Shown here: positions 1 to 6,813 of the stretch, one piece after another
Layout of the letters: each line of letters begins with the position of its first letter
Position numbering within the stretch: position 1 is the first letter of the stretch
Program-made: the position numbers and the translations under genes
The notes under the pieces: generated by a model
Seen by the model: only the letters and a program-made list of their open reading frames with translations
Database searches by the model: none
What the model was told of the DNA's origin: nothing
DNA from: an uncultured Rhizobiaceae group bacterium
GTDB lineage: Bacteria; Pseudomonadota; Alphaproteobacteria; Rhizobiales; Rhizobiaceae
Length of the DNA: 12,648 nt
Assembly (NCBI GenBank): GCA_937944075.1
Contig: CALDZZ010000022.1
Location: forward strand, 1 to 12,648
Direction: 5' to 3'

Positions 1-1596
1 GCCGCCAGCGCCTTCTTTGGCGGGCGCATCTGCGACCATGGCTTCTGTTGTAATCAGAAGTGAAGCAACAGAGGCTGCGTCTTGCAGTGCGTGGCGAACC
101 ACTTTCACCGGGTCGATGATGCCCATTTTGATCATGTCGCCGTAGACGCTTGTCTGTGCGTTATAACCGAAAGTGATGTTTTTCTCGTCAAGGATTTTGC
201 CCACAACGATTGAACCTTCATCACCGGCGTTGGTAGCGATCTGGCGGATTGGAGCCTGAAGCGCACGGCGAACGATGGCGATGCCCGCGTCCTGGTCAGA
301 GTTTACGCCTTCTGATTTAACCGCATTTGAAGCACGAAGAAGTGCCACACCGCCACCAGGGACAATGCCTTCTTCAACAGCCGCACGAGTAGCGTTCAGC
401 GCATCGTCAACACGGTCTTTCTTTTCTTTCACTTCAACTTCAGTTGCACCGCCAACACGGATAACCGCAACACCGCCAGCAAGTTTTGCAAGACGCTCTT
501 GTAGTTTTTCACGGTCGTAGTCAGATGAGGTTTCCTCGATCTGCTGCTTGATCTGGCCAACACGGCCCTCGATGTCTTTTTTCTTGCCGGAACCATCAAC
601 GATGACAGTGTTCTCTTTAGAGATGTTCACTTTTTTCGCAGTTCCGAGCATGTCCAAAGTCACATTCTCAAGCTTGATGCCGATGTCTTCCGAGATCACC
701 TGACCACCGGTCAAAACAGCGATGTCTTCCAGCATTGCCTTGCGACGATCACCAAAACCCGGTGCTTTAACAGCAGCAATTTTCAAACCGCCACGCAGCT
801 TGTTGACCACGAGGGTAGCCAATGCTTCACCTTCAACATCTTCTGCAATGATAAGCAGTGGACGTGAAGACTGAACAGCAGCTTCCAGAAGCGGCAACAT
901 GGCTTGCAGGTTGGAAAGCTTTTTCTCGTGAAGAAGGATGTATGGATCCTCAAGATCAGCAATCATTTTTTCCGGGTTGGTCACGAAGTAAGGTGACAGG
1001 TAACCGCGGTCGAACTGCATGCCTTCAACAACTTCAAGCTCTGTTTCAGCAGTTTTTGCTTCTTCAACGGTGATAACGCCTTCATTGCCGACTTTTTGCA
1101 TGGCATGCGCAATCATTTCGCCAATTTCTGACTGACCGTTTGCAGAAATTGTACCCACCTGGGCAACTTCTTCAGAGGTTTTGATTTTCTTTGAACGCTT
1201 AACAAGGTCAGCAATAACCTCTTCAACAGCCATGTCGATGCCGCGCTTGAGGTCCATCGGGTTCATGCCCGCAGCAACAGCCTTGGCGCCTTCTTTTACG
1301 ATTGCCTGTGCAAGCACGGTAGCAGTCGTGGTTCCGTCACCGGCAACATCGTTGGTTTTGGAAGCAACTTCCTTCACCATCTGAGCGCCCATGTTTTCAA
1401 ACTTGTCTTCAAGCTCGATTTCTTTTGCAACTGAAACACCGTCTTTTGTGATGCGCGGTGCACCGAAAGACTTGTCCAGAACAACGTTACGACCTTTTGG
1501 GCCGAGCGTTACTTTTACAGCGTTTGCTAGGATATCAACACCGCGAAGCATTTTTTCGCGTGCGTCGGTTCCAAATTTTACTTCTTTGGCAGCCAT
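1..1596 (-). CDS. groEL: Chaperonin GroEL (Hsp60), C-terminus cut by window edge
   Basis: ATP-driven cytosolic chaperonin that folds client proteins inside a double seven-membered ring capped by GroES. The reverse-strand reading gives 532 codons without a stop, starting MAAKEVKFGTDAREKML and running off the window at ...DAPAKEGAGG. The family is about 545 residues, so only the last dozen or so (the GGM-like tail) are missing. Visible hallmarks are KVTLGPKGRNVVLD in the nucleotide-binding region, the ATPase aspartates in ITKDGVSVA and AGDGTTTATVL, the third catalytic Asp in RVDDALNATRAA, and VPGGGVALLR. The start is fixed by a strong AAGGAG Shine-Dalgarno 8 bases upstream of the ATG. It lies 55 bases downstream of groES on the same strand and is co-transcribed with it, under the CIRCE and heat-shock-like promoter upstream of groES. 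Identification is essentially certain. Confidence 0.98.
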   Translation of the reverse strand, partial: MAAKEVKFGTDAREKMLRGVDILANAVKVTLGPKGRNVVLDKSFGAPRITKDGVSVAKEIELEDKFENMGAQMVKEVASKTNDVAGDGTTTATVLAQAIVKEGAKAVAAGMNPMDLKRGIDMAVEEVIADLVKRSKKIKTSEEVAQVGTISANGQSEIGEMIAHAMQKVGNEGVITVEEAKTAETELEVVEGMQFDRGYLSPYFVTNPEKMIADLEDPYILLHEKKLSNLQAMLPLLEAAVQSSRPLLIIAEDVEGEALATLVVNKLRGGLKIAAVKAPGFGDRRKAMLEDIAVLTGGQVISEDIGIKLENVTLDMLGTAKKVNISKENTVIVDGSGKKKDIEGRVGQIKQQIEETSSDYDREKLQERLAKLAGGVAVIRVGGATEVEVKEKKDRVDDALNATRAAVEEGIVPGGGVALLRASNAVKSEGVNSDQDAGIAIVRRALQAPIRQIATNAGDEGSIVVGKILDEKNITFGYNAQTSVYGDMIKMGIIDPVKVVRHALQDAASVASLLITTEAMVADAPAKEGAGG

Positions 1597-1651
1597 TGTA
1601 TTAGCTCCTTAATTTGTACGAATTACTTGTGTGAGAGAGCAGTCGGTTGAA

Positions 1652-1948
1652 TTAACCGATGATGCCCATGATGTCAGATTCTTTCATGATGAGCAGCTCT
1701 TCGCCATTCACCTGAACTTCTGTGCCGGACCACTTGCCGAACAGGACGATGTCGCCTTTTTTAACATCCAGCTCTACCAGCTGACCTGCTTCGTTGCGTG
1801 CACCTGAACCCACTGCAACAACTTCCCCTTCGGAAGGCTTTTCTTGTGCCGAGTCAGGAAGAATAATACCACCAGCTGTTTTTTCCTCAGCATTTACGCG
1901 GCGTACAACTACACGGTCATGCAGAGGACGAAATTTCATTTTTGCCAT
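1652..1948 (-). CDS. groES: Co-chaperonin GroES (Hsp10)
   Basis: Heptameric lid of the GroEL folding chamber. The 98-residue product is the normal length for the family. It starts MAKMKFRPLHDRVVVRR, followed by the mobile loop that contacts GroEL (about residues 17-35, EEKTAGGIILPDSAQEKP). Then come the conserved EGEVVAVG strand, KKGDIVLFGKWSGTEV, and the C-terminal EELLIMKESDIMGII. The annotated ATG has only a weak upstream GGGTAA sequence. Met4 (MKFRPLHDR) is an alternative start also seen in relatives, so the first three residues are uncertain. First gene of the groES-groEL operon, with a leader of about 85 bases that begins with the CIRCE element. Confidence 0.98.
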   Translation of the reverse strand: MAKMKFRPLHDRVVVRRVNAEEKTAGGIILPDSAQEKPSEGEVVAVGSGARNEAGQLVELDVKKGDIVLFGKWSGTEVQVNGEELLIMKESDIMGIIG

Positions 1949-2005
1949 GTTAATTTACCCATTAGTATCTGCGCCATATCGTGCGCAATTAACGTTTAAA
2001 ACACG

Positions 2006-2032
2006 TTAGCACTCACTAAAGGCGAGTGCTAA
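2006..2032 (-). promoter_or_regulatory. CIRCE operator (HrcA binding site) of groESL
   Basis: Perfect inverted repeat TTAGCACTC-N9-GAGTGCTAA, identical to the CIRCE consensus in both arms and with the canonical 9-base spacer. HrcA binds this element and represses groESL until heat shock. It lies 57 bases upstream of the groES ATG and directly downstream of the predicted transcription start, so bound HrcA would block initiation and the element would also form a hairpin at the mRNA 5' end. hrcA itself is not in the window. Confidence 0.97.
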
Positions 2033-2040
2033 CGAGACAC

Positions 2041-2069
2041 GAGATAGGGAGTCCTCACATGAGAGTCAA
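2041..2069 (-). promoter_or_regulatory. Heat-shock-like promoter of groESL
   Basis: Reading the minus strand, a -35 TTGACT (2064-2069, preceded by C) is followed after exactly 17 bases by TATCTC (2041-2046), itself preceded by CCC. The extended CTTGAC ... CCCTATCT pattern resembles the alphaproteobacterial RpoH (sigma-32) consensus and also passes as a sigma-70 site. Transcription would start near 2034, just before CIRCE. The assignment to RpoH versus the housekeeping sigma factor is inference. Confidence 0.7.
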
Positions 2070-2143
2070 GCACAAGCGTGTTTGAACCTGCAAAAATGAT
2101 CAAAAAAACGCATCAGCCAACCTTTATTGCCAGCCGGAAGCTT

Positions 2144-3292
2144 TCAGCCTGTTTTGGACGTGGGCCGCTTGGGCGCGCTGAACAGGAAGCCTTGCGCATA
2201 ATCTATATCATGCCTGATGAGTTCTTGCAGCTGATAGCCTTCATCCACATGAGTGACAATAAAGGGAATGTCATGCGTCTTGCAGGTTTTCATGAAGTTC
2301 TTGATATGCAACTGGCGCGCTTGCGTATTGATGTCGATAAAGCGGCTCATTGGCGTCTTGATGATGGCAATCTGCTTGTCTTTTATCAAAGGTTCAAGCG
2401 GCGCGTAATCCGTACAATTGTCAATCGACAGCCTGTATCCCAACTCGGCAATCGAGAACAATCGGTTGGCCGAGGCGCCCGAGAGGTCAGACAATTGTTG
2501 CTGGGAAATTTCCAGCACAAGGTTTTTGCAAATCGAGACATGATCCTGAAGAATTCTGTAAAAACGGTTGAATGCCGCCTTGCTGTCCAGGGTCTGCCTG
2601 GAAATATTGATGTTCATCACAAGGTCAGAGTTCTTGCCAAGGCAATCCAGCACCTCGACAGTTTGCTCCAGTATGGTTTTGTCCAGATAATGAAACTCGG
2701 CCTTTTTCTTGAAGCCGTCAAAGATTTCGGTCGCAGACTTGAAGGTCCCGTCCTTGCTTTCCATCCGGGCCAGCACTTCATAGGAATGAATGCTGCGTTC
2801 CTTCATTTTGATGACAGCCTGCAGATTGATAATGATCTTGTTGCTTTCCTCAACTGATTTGACTGCCTTGTCATGGGGTGAGTGGAGTTGAACCACATTG
2901 GTGAGATTGGATTTCTCTGGCGGTTTTTTGATGTCGATTTCAAGCGGCTCTATGTCCAGAATATCGGTCTGGCGCGTAGCAATGTCAGATGGGCTACCTG
3001 CCAGCGAATTAGCCTGAGGGTTTGAAATGGGAGAAAACTGGCTGAAGATATTATGCTTTGCCTTTGCGTAGTCCTTTTCAAGCTTCATCACCTTGCGCAG
3101 AAGCGCCTGGTAATGAAAGATGATCAGACCCAGAAACAACATGCTTGCAGAAGCGCAAACGATAAAGATCATGCCTTCAGGTGTATGGGTGTAGACGCCC
3201 CGCCACAGCAAATATTGCAGGGTGCCAATGATGCCTCCAAGCATGGAGGGAACCAGATAGGTCGGTATGATGTATGTATTAAAGAAATGCAT
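2144..3292 (-). CDS. Membrane protein with degenerate EAL domain (TipF-like)
   Basis: The 382-residue protein has two hydrophobic segments (about 5-30 and 41-62), a charged, partly helical linker to about 165, and an EAL-type domain (about 168-376). EAL domains bind or hydrolyse cyclic di-GMP, but key residues differ here. The signature is YEVLAR (Glu172 kept). The metal Asn of the NIS motif is kept (Asn229). E-x-T-E became EISQ (261-264). DDFG became DNCT (291-294). K-x-D is KTP (312-314). The AEGVE base motif is VTHVD (346-350). QGFLF (367) is kept. This pattern, including the D-x-x-T-D block, resembles Caulobacter TipF, a flagellar-positioning EAL protein that binds c-di-GMP without hydrolysing it. 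Probably a membrane-anchored c-di-GMP reader or structural domain rather than a phosphodiesterase. The start has no strong ribosome-binding site. No terminator is evident before the groESL promoter. Confidence 0.85.
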   Translation of the reverse strand: MHFFNTYIIPTYLVPSMLGGIIGTLQYLLWRGVYTHTPEGMIFIVCASASMLFLGLIIFHYQALLRKVMKLEKDYAKAKHNIFSQFSPISNPQANSLAGSPSDIATRQTDILDIEPLEIDIKKPPEKSNLTNVVQLHSPHDKAVKSVEESNKIIINLQAVIKMKERSIHSYEVLARMESKDGTFKSATEIFDGFKKKAEFHYLDKTILEQTVEVLDCLGKNSDLVMNINISRQTLDSKAAFNRFYRILQDHVSICKNLVLEISQQQLSDLSGASANRLFSIAELGYRLSIDNCTDYAPLEPLIKDKQIAIIKTPMSRFIDINTQARQLHIKNFMKTCKTHDIPFIVTHVDEGYQLQELIRHDIDYAQGFLFSAPKRPTSKTG

Positions 3293-3348
3293 GGGGCAGC
3301 TTTCAAATAAATGGTTACCGCCCGATTTTTTATTTCAATGCCTGCACA

Positions 3349-3376
3349 TTGACTTCCACCAACCTCAAACTATTAG
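3349..3376 (+). promoter_or_regulatory. Candidate promoter for the HAD-ribF genes
   Basis: In the AT-rich gap between the divergent EAL and HAD genes, TTGACT (3349-3354) is followed after 16 bases by TATTAG (3371-3376). A perfect TATAAT also occurs at 3402-3407 but has no recognisable -35 at the right distance. Either would give a leader of roughly 40-75 bases before the HAD start. No promoter for the divergent EAL gene could be identified here. Confidence 0.3.
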
Positions 3377-3453
3377 CAAAAAGTAAACAAAGCATTGTGG
3401 ATATAATTAGAATATGCGAGATAACCCTCTTTAATAAAGATGGAAGAAAAATA

Positions 3454-4305
3454 ATGGTTCCCCACGCTAAAAACCTGTCCGGTATCATTGCAGATTATGA
3501 TCTGGTTCTATGTGATGTTTGGGGTGTTTTGCACAATGGCAAAAATATCTGGATGGATGCTGCCAATGCGCTGACCAAGGCGCGTGAAAGCGGGGTTCCG
3601 GTGATCATGATTACCAATGCACCCCGTCCTCAAGGGCCGGTGTTGAGACAGCTTGAAAGCATGAATTGCCCTGAAGGGGTTTTTGATGATCTGGTAACCT
3701 CCGGCGATGTCACTCGTGAATTGATCAAGGCACTGGAAGGACCGGTTTATCATATTGGTCCCGAGCGCGATTATGCGCTTTACGACGGGCTGAATGTTGA
3801 ATTCTCCGAACCGGAACAGGCCGCAGGCGTGGTTTGTACAGGCTTGTTTGATGATTATAACGAACATCCGGAAGATTACATTGAGCGGTTTAAAACCTAT
3901 GTGGATTTGAAGTTGCCGTTTATATGTGCCAATCCCGATATTGTTGTGGAAGTGGTCGACAAGCTTTTGTGGTGTGCGGGTTCTCTTGCAAGGGAATATC
4001 AAAAGCTGGGTGGTGAGACACAAATTGTCGGAAAGCCGCATGCCCCGATTTATGATGTGGCGATTGAACGGGGTGAAAAAATTCTCGGCCGTAGCGTGGA
4101 TCGTTCTCGTGTTATCGGCATTGGCGATGGTTTGCCGACCGATGTTCTGGGCGCGCATGACAATGCGATTGACTGTCTTTTCATTACCAATGGCATTCAT
4201 GCAGCCGATTATACGTCAGGGGAAGTGGATGACAGTCGGTTGCAGGCTTTTCTGAAAGACAATAACGCAAGTCCTACCCACTGGCTCAAAGAGCTTGTCT
4301 GGTAG
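3454..4305 (+). CDS. HAD-superfamily class IIA hydrolase (TIGR01459 type)
   Basis: Cytosolic haloacid-dehalogenase-fold protein of 283 residues, related to NagD-type phosphatases; the physiological substrate is unknown. Motif I is LCDVWGVLHNG with nucleophile Asp21, motif II is MITNAPRP (Thr54), motif III is VGKPHAPIY (Lys194) and motif IV is GIGDGLPTDVLGA (Asp225, Asp230), with a class IIA cap between motifs II and III. The position two after the nucleophile, normally a general-acid Asp, is Trp23; this DVWG form is, as I recall, usual for the subfamily. I chose the ATG at 3454 because GGAAGA sits 6 bases upstream and homology begins there. A longer reading from a TTG at 3349 adds 35 residues that look unlike this family. 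It lies 24 bases before ribF, so the two are probably co-transcribed. Confidence 0.88.
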   Translation: MVPHAKNLSGIIADYDLVLCDVWGVLHNGKNIWMDAANALTKARESGVPVIMITNAPRPQGPVLRQLESMNCPEGVFDDLVTSGDVTRELIKALEGPVYHIGPERDYALYDGLNVEFSEPEQAAGVVCTGLFDDYNEHPEDYIERFKTYVDLKLPFICANPDIVVEVVDKLLWCAGSLAREYQKLGGETQIVGKPHAPIYDVAIERGEKILGRSVDRSRVIGIGDGLPTDVLGAHDNAIDCLFITNGIHAADYTSGEVDDSRLQAFLKDNNASPTHWLKELVW

Positions 4306-4329
4306 CGCAGTTTACGGCAATTAGATTTC

Positions 4330-5301
4330 ATGAGTTTTATCCGCATCGACAATCCTGCAAAGTTTCCCGAAGATCTCAAGGGCGGTGTGGTTGCCATCGG
4401 AAACTTCGATGGGGTGCATCGCGGCCATCAGGCAGTCTTGCAAACGGCTGTCAAACTGGCAGAAGTGGCTGGCGTATCCGCAACGGTTCTAACCTTCGAG
4501 CCACACCCGCGAACCGTCTTCGTACCAGATGCCCCCGTTCCGCGTTTAACGCCAGCACCCTGCAAGGCGGAGTTGATTGAGCATTTAGGCTTTAACTGTG
4601 TGGTTGAGCACAAGTTCGACAAGGATTTTGCCAGCACCAATGCGATTGATTTTGTCGAAATGACCTTGATGGAGCAACTGGGCGCGTCACATGTTGTGAC
4701 GGGCTACGACTTTCATTTTGGCAAGAACCGCGAAGGCAGTCCGCAATTCCTTGCAGCCAATGGCGAACGCCTGGGCTTTGCCACCACAATCGTGCAAGCC
4801 TTTCAGGATGAAGGCGGGCAGGTCGTCTCTTCAAGCCGTATCCGCGAATGTCTGGCGCAAGGCCAAATCTCTGAGGCCAATGGTCTCTTGGGCTATGCGT
4901 TCCGACATACTGGCACCGTGCAAAAAGGCAAACAAATCGGCCGCACACTCAACTACCCGACTGCAAATTTGACGATGCCAGCGGAAAGCACGCTGAAACA
5001 CGGCATTTACGCTGTCCGCGCGAAACTGGTTGACGGCAGCATCCACGACGGTGTCGCAAGCTACGGCCGCCGCCCAACCTTTGATAACGGCGAAGCCTTG
5101 CTGGAAACCTTCATCTTTGATTTCGAAGGTGATCTCTACGACCAACCCCTCACCATCTACCTTCACGGCTGGATAAGAGGCGAAGAAAAATTCGACAGCG
5201 TAGAGGCACTGGTTGAACAGATGGACAAGGACAGTGCTGATGCGAGAGCTATGCTCGCGGCACTGGGGCCGGAACAGGGGCTTTGGCCTATTGTGGTTTA
5301 G
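4330..5301 (+). CDS. ribF: Bifunctional riboflavin kinase / FMN adenylyltransferase RibF
   Basis: Converts riboflavin to FMN and FMN to FAD with ATP in the cytosol. The 323 residues match the usual length. The N-terminal FAD synthetase (nucleotidyltransferase) module shows GNFDGVHRGH (24-33, the HxGH-type site), TFEPHPR, VTGYDFHFGKNREGSP (from about 121) and SSSRIRE (from about 166). The C-terminal riboflavin kinase module shows GRTLNYPTANL (the PTAN ATP/Mg site, about 210), GIYAVRA, SYGRRPTF, ETFIFDFEGDLYD and the final R-x-E-x-KFDS helix. No clear Shine-Dalgarno precedes the ATG, consistent with translational coupling to the HAD gene 24 bases upstream. In many Proteobacteria ribF lies directly before ileS; here a CNNM-CBS gene separates them. 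Identification is firm. Confidence 0.97.
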   Translation: MSFIRIDNPAKFPEDLKGGVVAIGNFDGVHRGHQAVLQTAVKLAEVAGVSATVLTFEPHPRTVFVPDAPVPRLTPAPCKAELIEHLGFNCVVEHKFDKDFASTNAIDFVEMTLMEQLGASHVVTGYDFHFGKNREGSPQFLAANGERLGFATTIVQAFQDEGGQVVSSSRIRECLAQGQISEANGLLGYAFRHTGTVQKGKQIGRTLNYPTANLTMPAESTLKHGIYAVRAKLVDGSIHDGVASYGRRPTFDNGEALLETFIFDFEGDLYDQPLTIYLHGWIRGEEKFDSVEALVEQMDKDSADARAMLAALGPEQGLWPIVV

Positions 5302-5436
5302 TGTAGTTCCCACAAGGGGAGAAGGGAAGGTATGTCCATAAAACCGTTCACCAATAATGATCATAAACCTCATGTTTTTAGAACACTTCGCAGTTTGGCT
5401 TCATAAACACTGTAAAATTAAAGAAAGTTGATTATG

Positions 5437-5473
5437 TTGAACCAATCCGCTTAAAGAGGATAATAGCGCTATT
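5437..5473 (+). promoter_or_regulatory. Candidate sigma-70 promoter with overlapping 12-bp palindrome
   Basis: TTGAAC (5437-5442) and GATAAT (5459-5464), spaced by 16 bases, make a reasonable housekeeping promoter in the 193-base gap after ribF. The perfect palindrome AATAGCGCTATT (5462-5473) overlaps the -10 and the predicted start site, where a repressor could act. The palindrome could be chance. The predicted leader is only about 25 bases. Confidence 0.4.
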
Positions 5474-5494
5474 CATTGAAAGATATTTATCAAC

Positions 5495-6541
5495 ATGTCC
5501 CTTCTCATTCTATTTGTTGTACTCGCTATCGGGGTTTCCTTTCTTTGCTCCATTCTTGAGGCCGTGCTGTTGTCAATTTCGCCTTCCTTTGTGGAGGCCA
5601 GTGAGAATGAGCGACCGGAATTTGCCGCGAAACTGAGGGGACTGCGTTCTGACATCGAAAGGCCGCTTGCCGCAATCCTTTCCCTCAACACGATTGCCCA
5701 TACCGTCGGTGCAACCGGAGCGGGTGCGCAGGCTGCGGTGGTTTTTGATGATACTGGCGTTGGTGTTTTTTCGGCACTTCTGACCCTGGGCATTCTCATT
5801 CTTTCTGAAATCATTCCAAAGACACTTGGCGCAACCTATTGGCGTGGCCTTGCGCCATTTACGGTTCGGGTTCTGCCATTCCTCATATTGGTGCAATTGC
5901 CATTGGTGTGGATGAGCCAGGCGTTGACAAAACTCCTGAAGCGCGGAGCAACGCATTCGGAAGTTTCACGCGAGGAAATCACGGCACTCACCACAGCCGG
6001 GCATCGCCTCGGGGTGATTGAGGAAGATGAGACAAGAGTGGTCGCCAATCTTTTTGAATTGCCCAACATCCGTGTGACCGATGTCATGACACCCAGAACC
6101 GTGATTGAACATGTGTCAGAAGATGCAACGATTGGCTCCATTGTTGAAGGACGTGACACGTTTACTTTTTCCCGTCTGATTGTCAGTGGCGAAAGCATTG
6201 ATGATGTTGCAGGCTTTGTGCTGGTGCGCGAAATGCTGGTTGCAGCATTGCGTGACGAGAAAGATCGCAAGGTTTCAGAATTCACCCGTGAGCTGCCGCG
6301 CGTTTCCGAGAAAATTGATCTGGACACGTTGTTTGATTTCCTGCTTGACCGCGATGCCCACATTGCGCTGGCAGAAGATCAATATGGAGGCACCGCCGGT
6401 CTTGTGACCATGGAAGATGTCCTTGAAACCTTGCTGGGCAGCGAAATCATGGATGAACATGATATTGCAGCCGACTTGCAAAAGGTGGCCAGACGCCGGG
6501 CGCGCCGCAAAAACGAGGCAAGATCAACATCTTCAAAATAA
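5495..6541 (+). CDS. CNNM (DUF21) and CBS-pair membrane protein, CorB/HlyC-like
   Basis: Inner-membrane protein of the CNNM/CorB family, whose members act in magnesium or other divalent-cation transport; the older name 'hemolysin' is misleading. Of 348 residues, about 1-145 form the DUF21 domain with hydrophobic segments near 1-25, 58-80, 88-108 and 118-142. It includes the conserved small/polar SLNTIAHTVGATGAGAQ stretch (63-79) and SEIIPKTLGATY (104-115). A CBS pair follows, with TDVMTPRTVIEHV (195-207) opening the first CBS and EDQYGGTAGLVTMEDVLE (294-311) typical of the second; CBS pairs bind adenine nucleotides. The C-terminal CorC/HlyC transporter-associated domain is absent; only a basic tail (RRRARRKNEAR) follows. 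The start has a weak ribosome-binding site (GAAAGA). It has its own candidate promoter and generous gaps on both sides, so it is likely a separate transcription unit. Confidence 0.92.
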   Translation: MSLLILFVVLAIGVSFLCSILEAVLLSISPSFVEASENERPEFAAKLRGLRSDIERPLAAILSLNTIAHTVGATGAGAQAAVVFDDTGVGVFSALLTLGILILSEIIPKTLGATYWRGLAPFTVRVLPFLILVQLPLVWMSQALTKLLKRGATHSEVSREEITALTTAGHRLGVIEEDETRVVANLFELPNIRVTDVMTPRTVIEHVSEDATIGSIVEGRDTFTFSRLIVSGESIDDVAGFVLVREMLVAALRDEKDRKVSEFTRELPRVSEKIDLDTLFDFLLDRDAHIALAEDQYGGTAGLVTMEDVLETLLGSEIMDEHDIAADLQKVARRRARRKNEARSTSSK

Positions 6542-6813
6542 CGCCTGAAACAGGATATACAGTTGATTATTGAATAACATTGCGATTAAAAGACCACATG
6601 CAAATGATTTTCAATATTTTGAATATACACCGAATTATTGGCCCGGACTTCGCTTAGATAGCTGAGGTTCCGGGAAAGCCTCACCCTTGGGCTTATGGGC
6701 ATGACATTGCGCCCCGAACAGGGTAAATCTCAAACACAAAGATTCTTTCTAGCAATTCTAGGACTATGCAAAGCAAATCCTCATGATTTGTTTGCCAAAA
6801 AAGAAGTTACATC
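6542..6813 (+). promoter_or_regulatory. Upstream region of ileS with potential RNA structure
   Basis: A 272-base non-coding gap. An AT-rich first part contains the inverted repeat TTCAA-TATT-TTGAA (6610-6623). A GC-richer core (about 6640-6725) can fold: CCCGGA (6642-6647) pairs with TCCGGG (6669-6674), and ACCCT (6683-6687) pairs with AGGGT (6720-6724). Inside the latter, GGGC at either 6689-6692 or 6697-6700 can pair with GCCC (6711-6714). The sequence TTCTAG occurs twice at 6747-6752 and 6756-6761. No U-run terminator, T-box features or convincing -35/-10 pair were found. Whether it is a regulatory leader, a small RNA or only the ileS promoter region is open. Confidence 0.3.

Noticed and set aside
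2090..2125. T-rich tract downstream of the EAL gene (minus strand) as an intrinsic terminator
   Set aside because: The tract is present but no stable GC stem precedes it.
2078..2857. Long plus-strand open frame (259 codons) across the EAL gene
   Set aside because: It is antisense to the EAL protein, has no recognisable domain and lacks protein-like composition; the minus-strand frame carries clear EAL motifs.
3349..3453. TTG-initiated N-terminal extension of the HAD hydrolase
   Set aside because: The 35 extra residues do not resemble the family, and a Shine-Dalgarno sits just before the ATG at 3454; the TTG itself is part of a likely -35 box.
5291..5315. TTGTGG/CCACAA hairpin over the ribF stop codon as a terminator
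   Set aside because: No T-run follows (GGGGAGAAGGG), and the 13-base loop is long.
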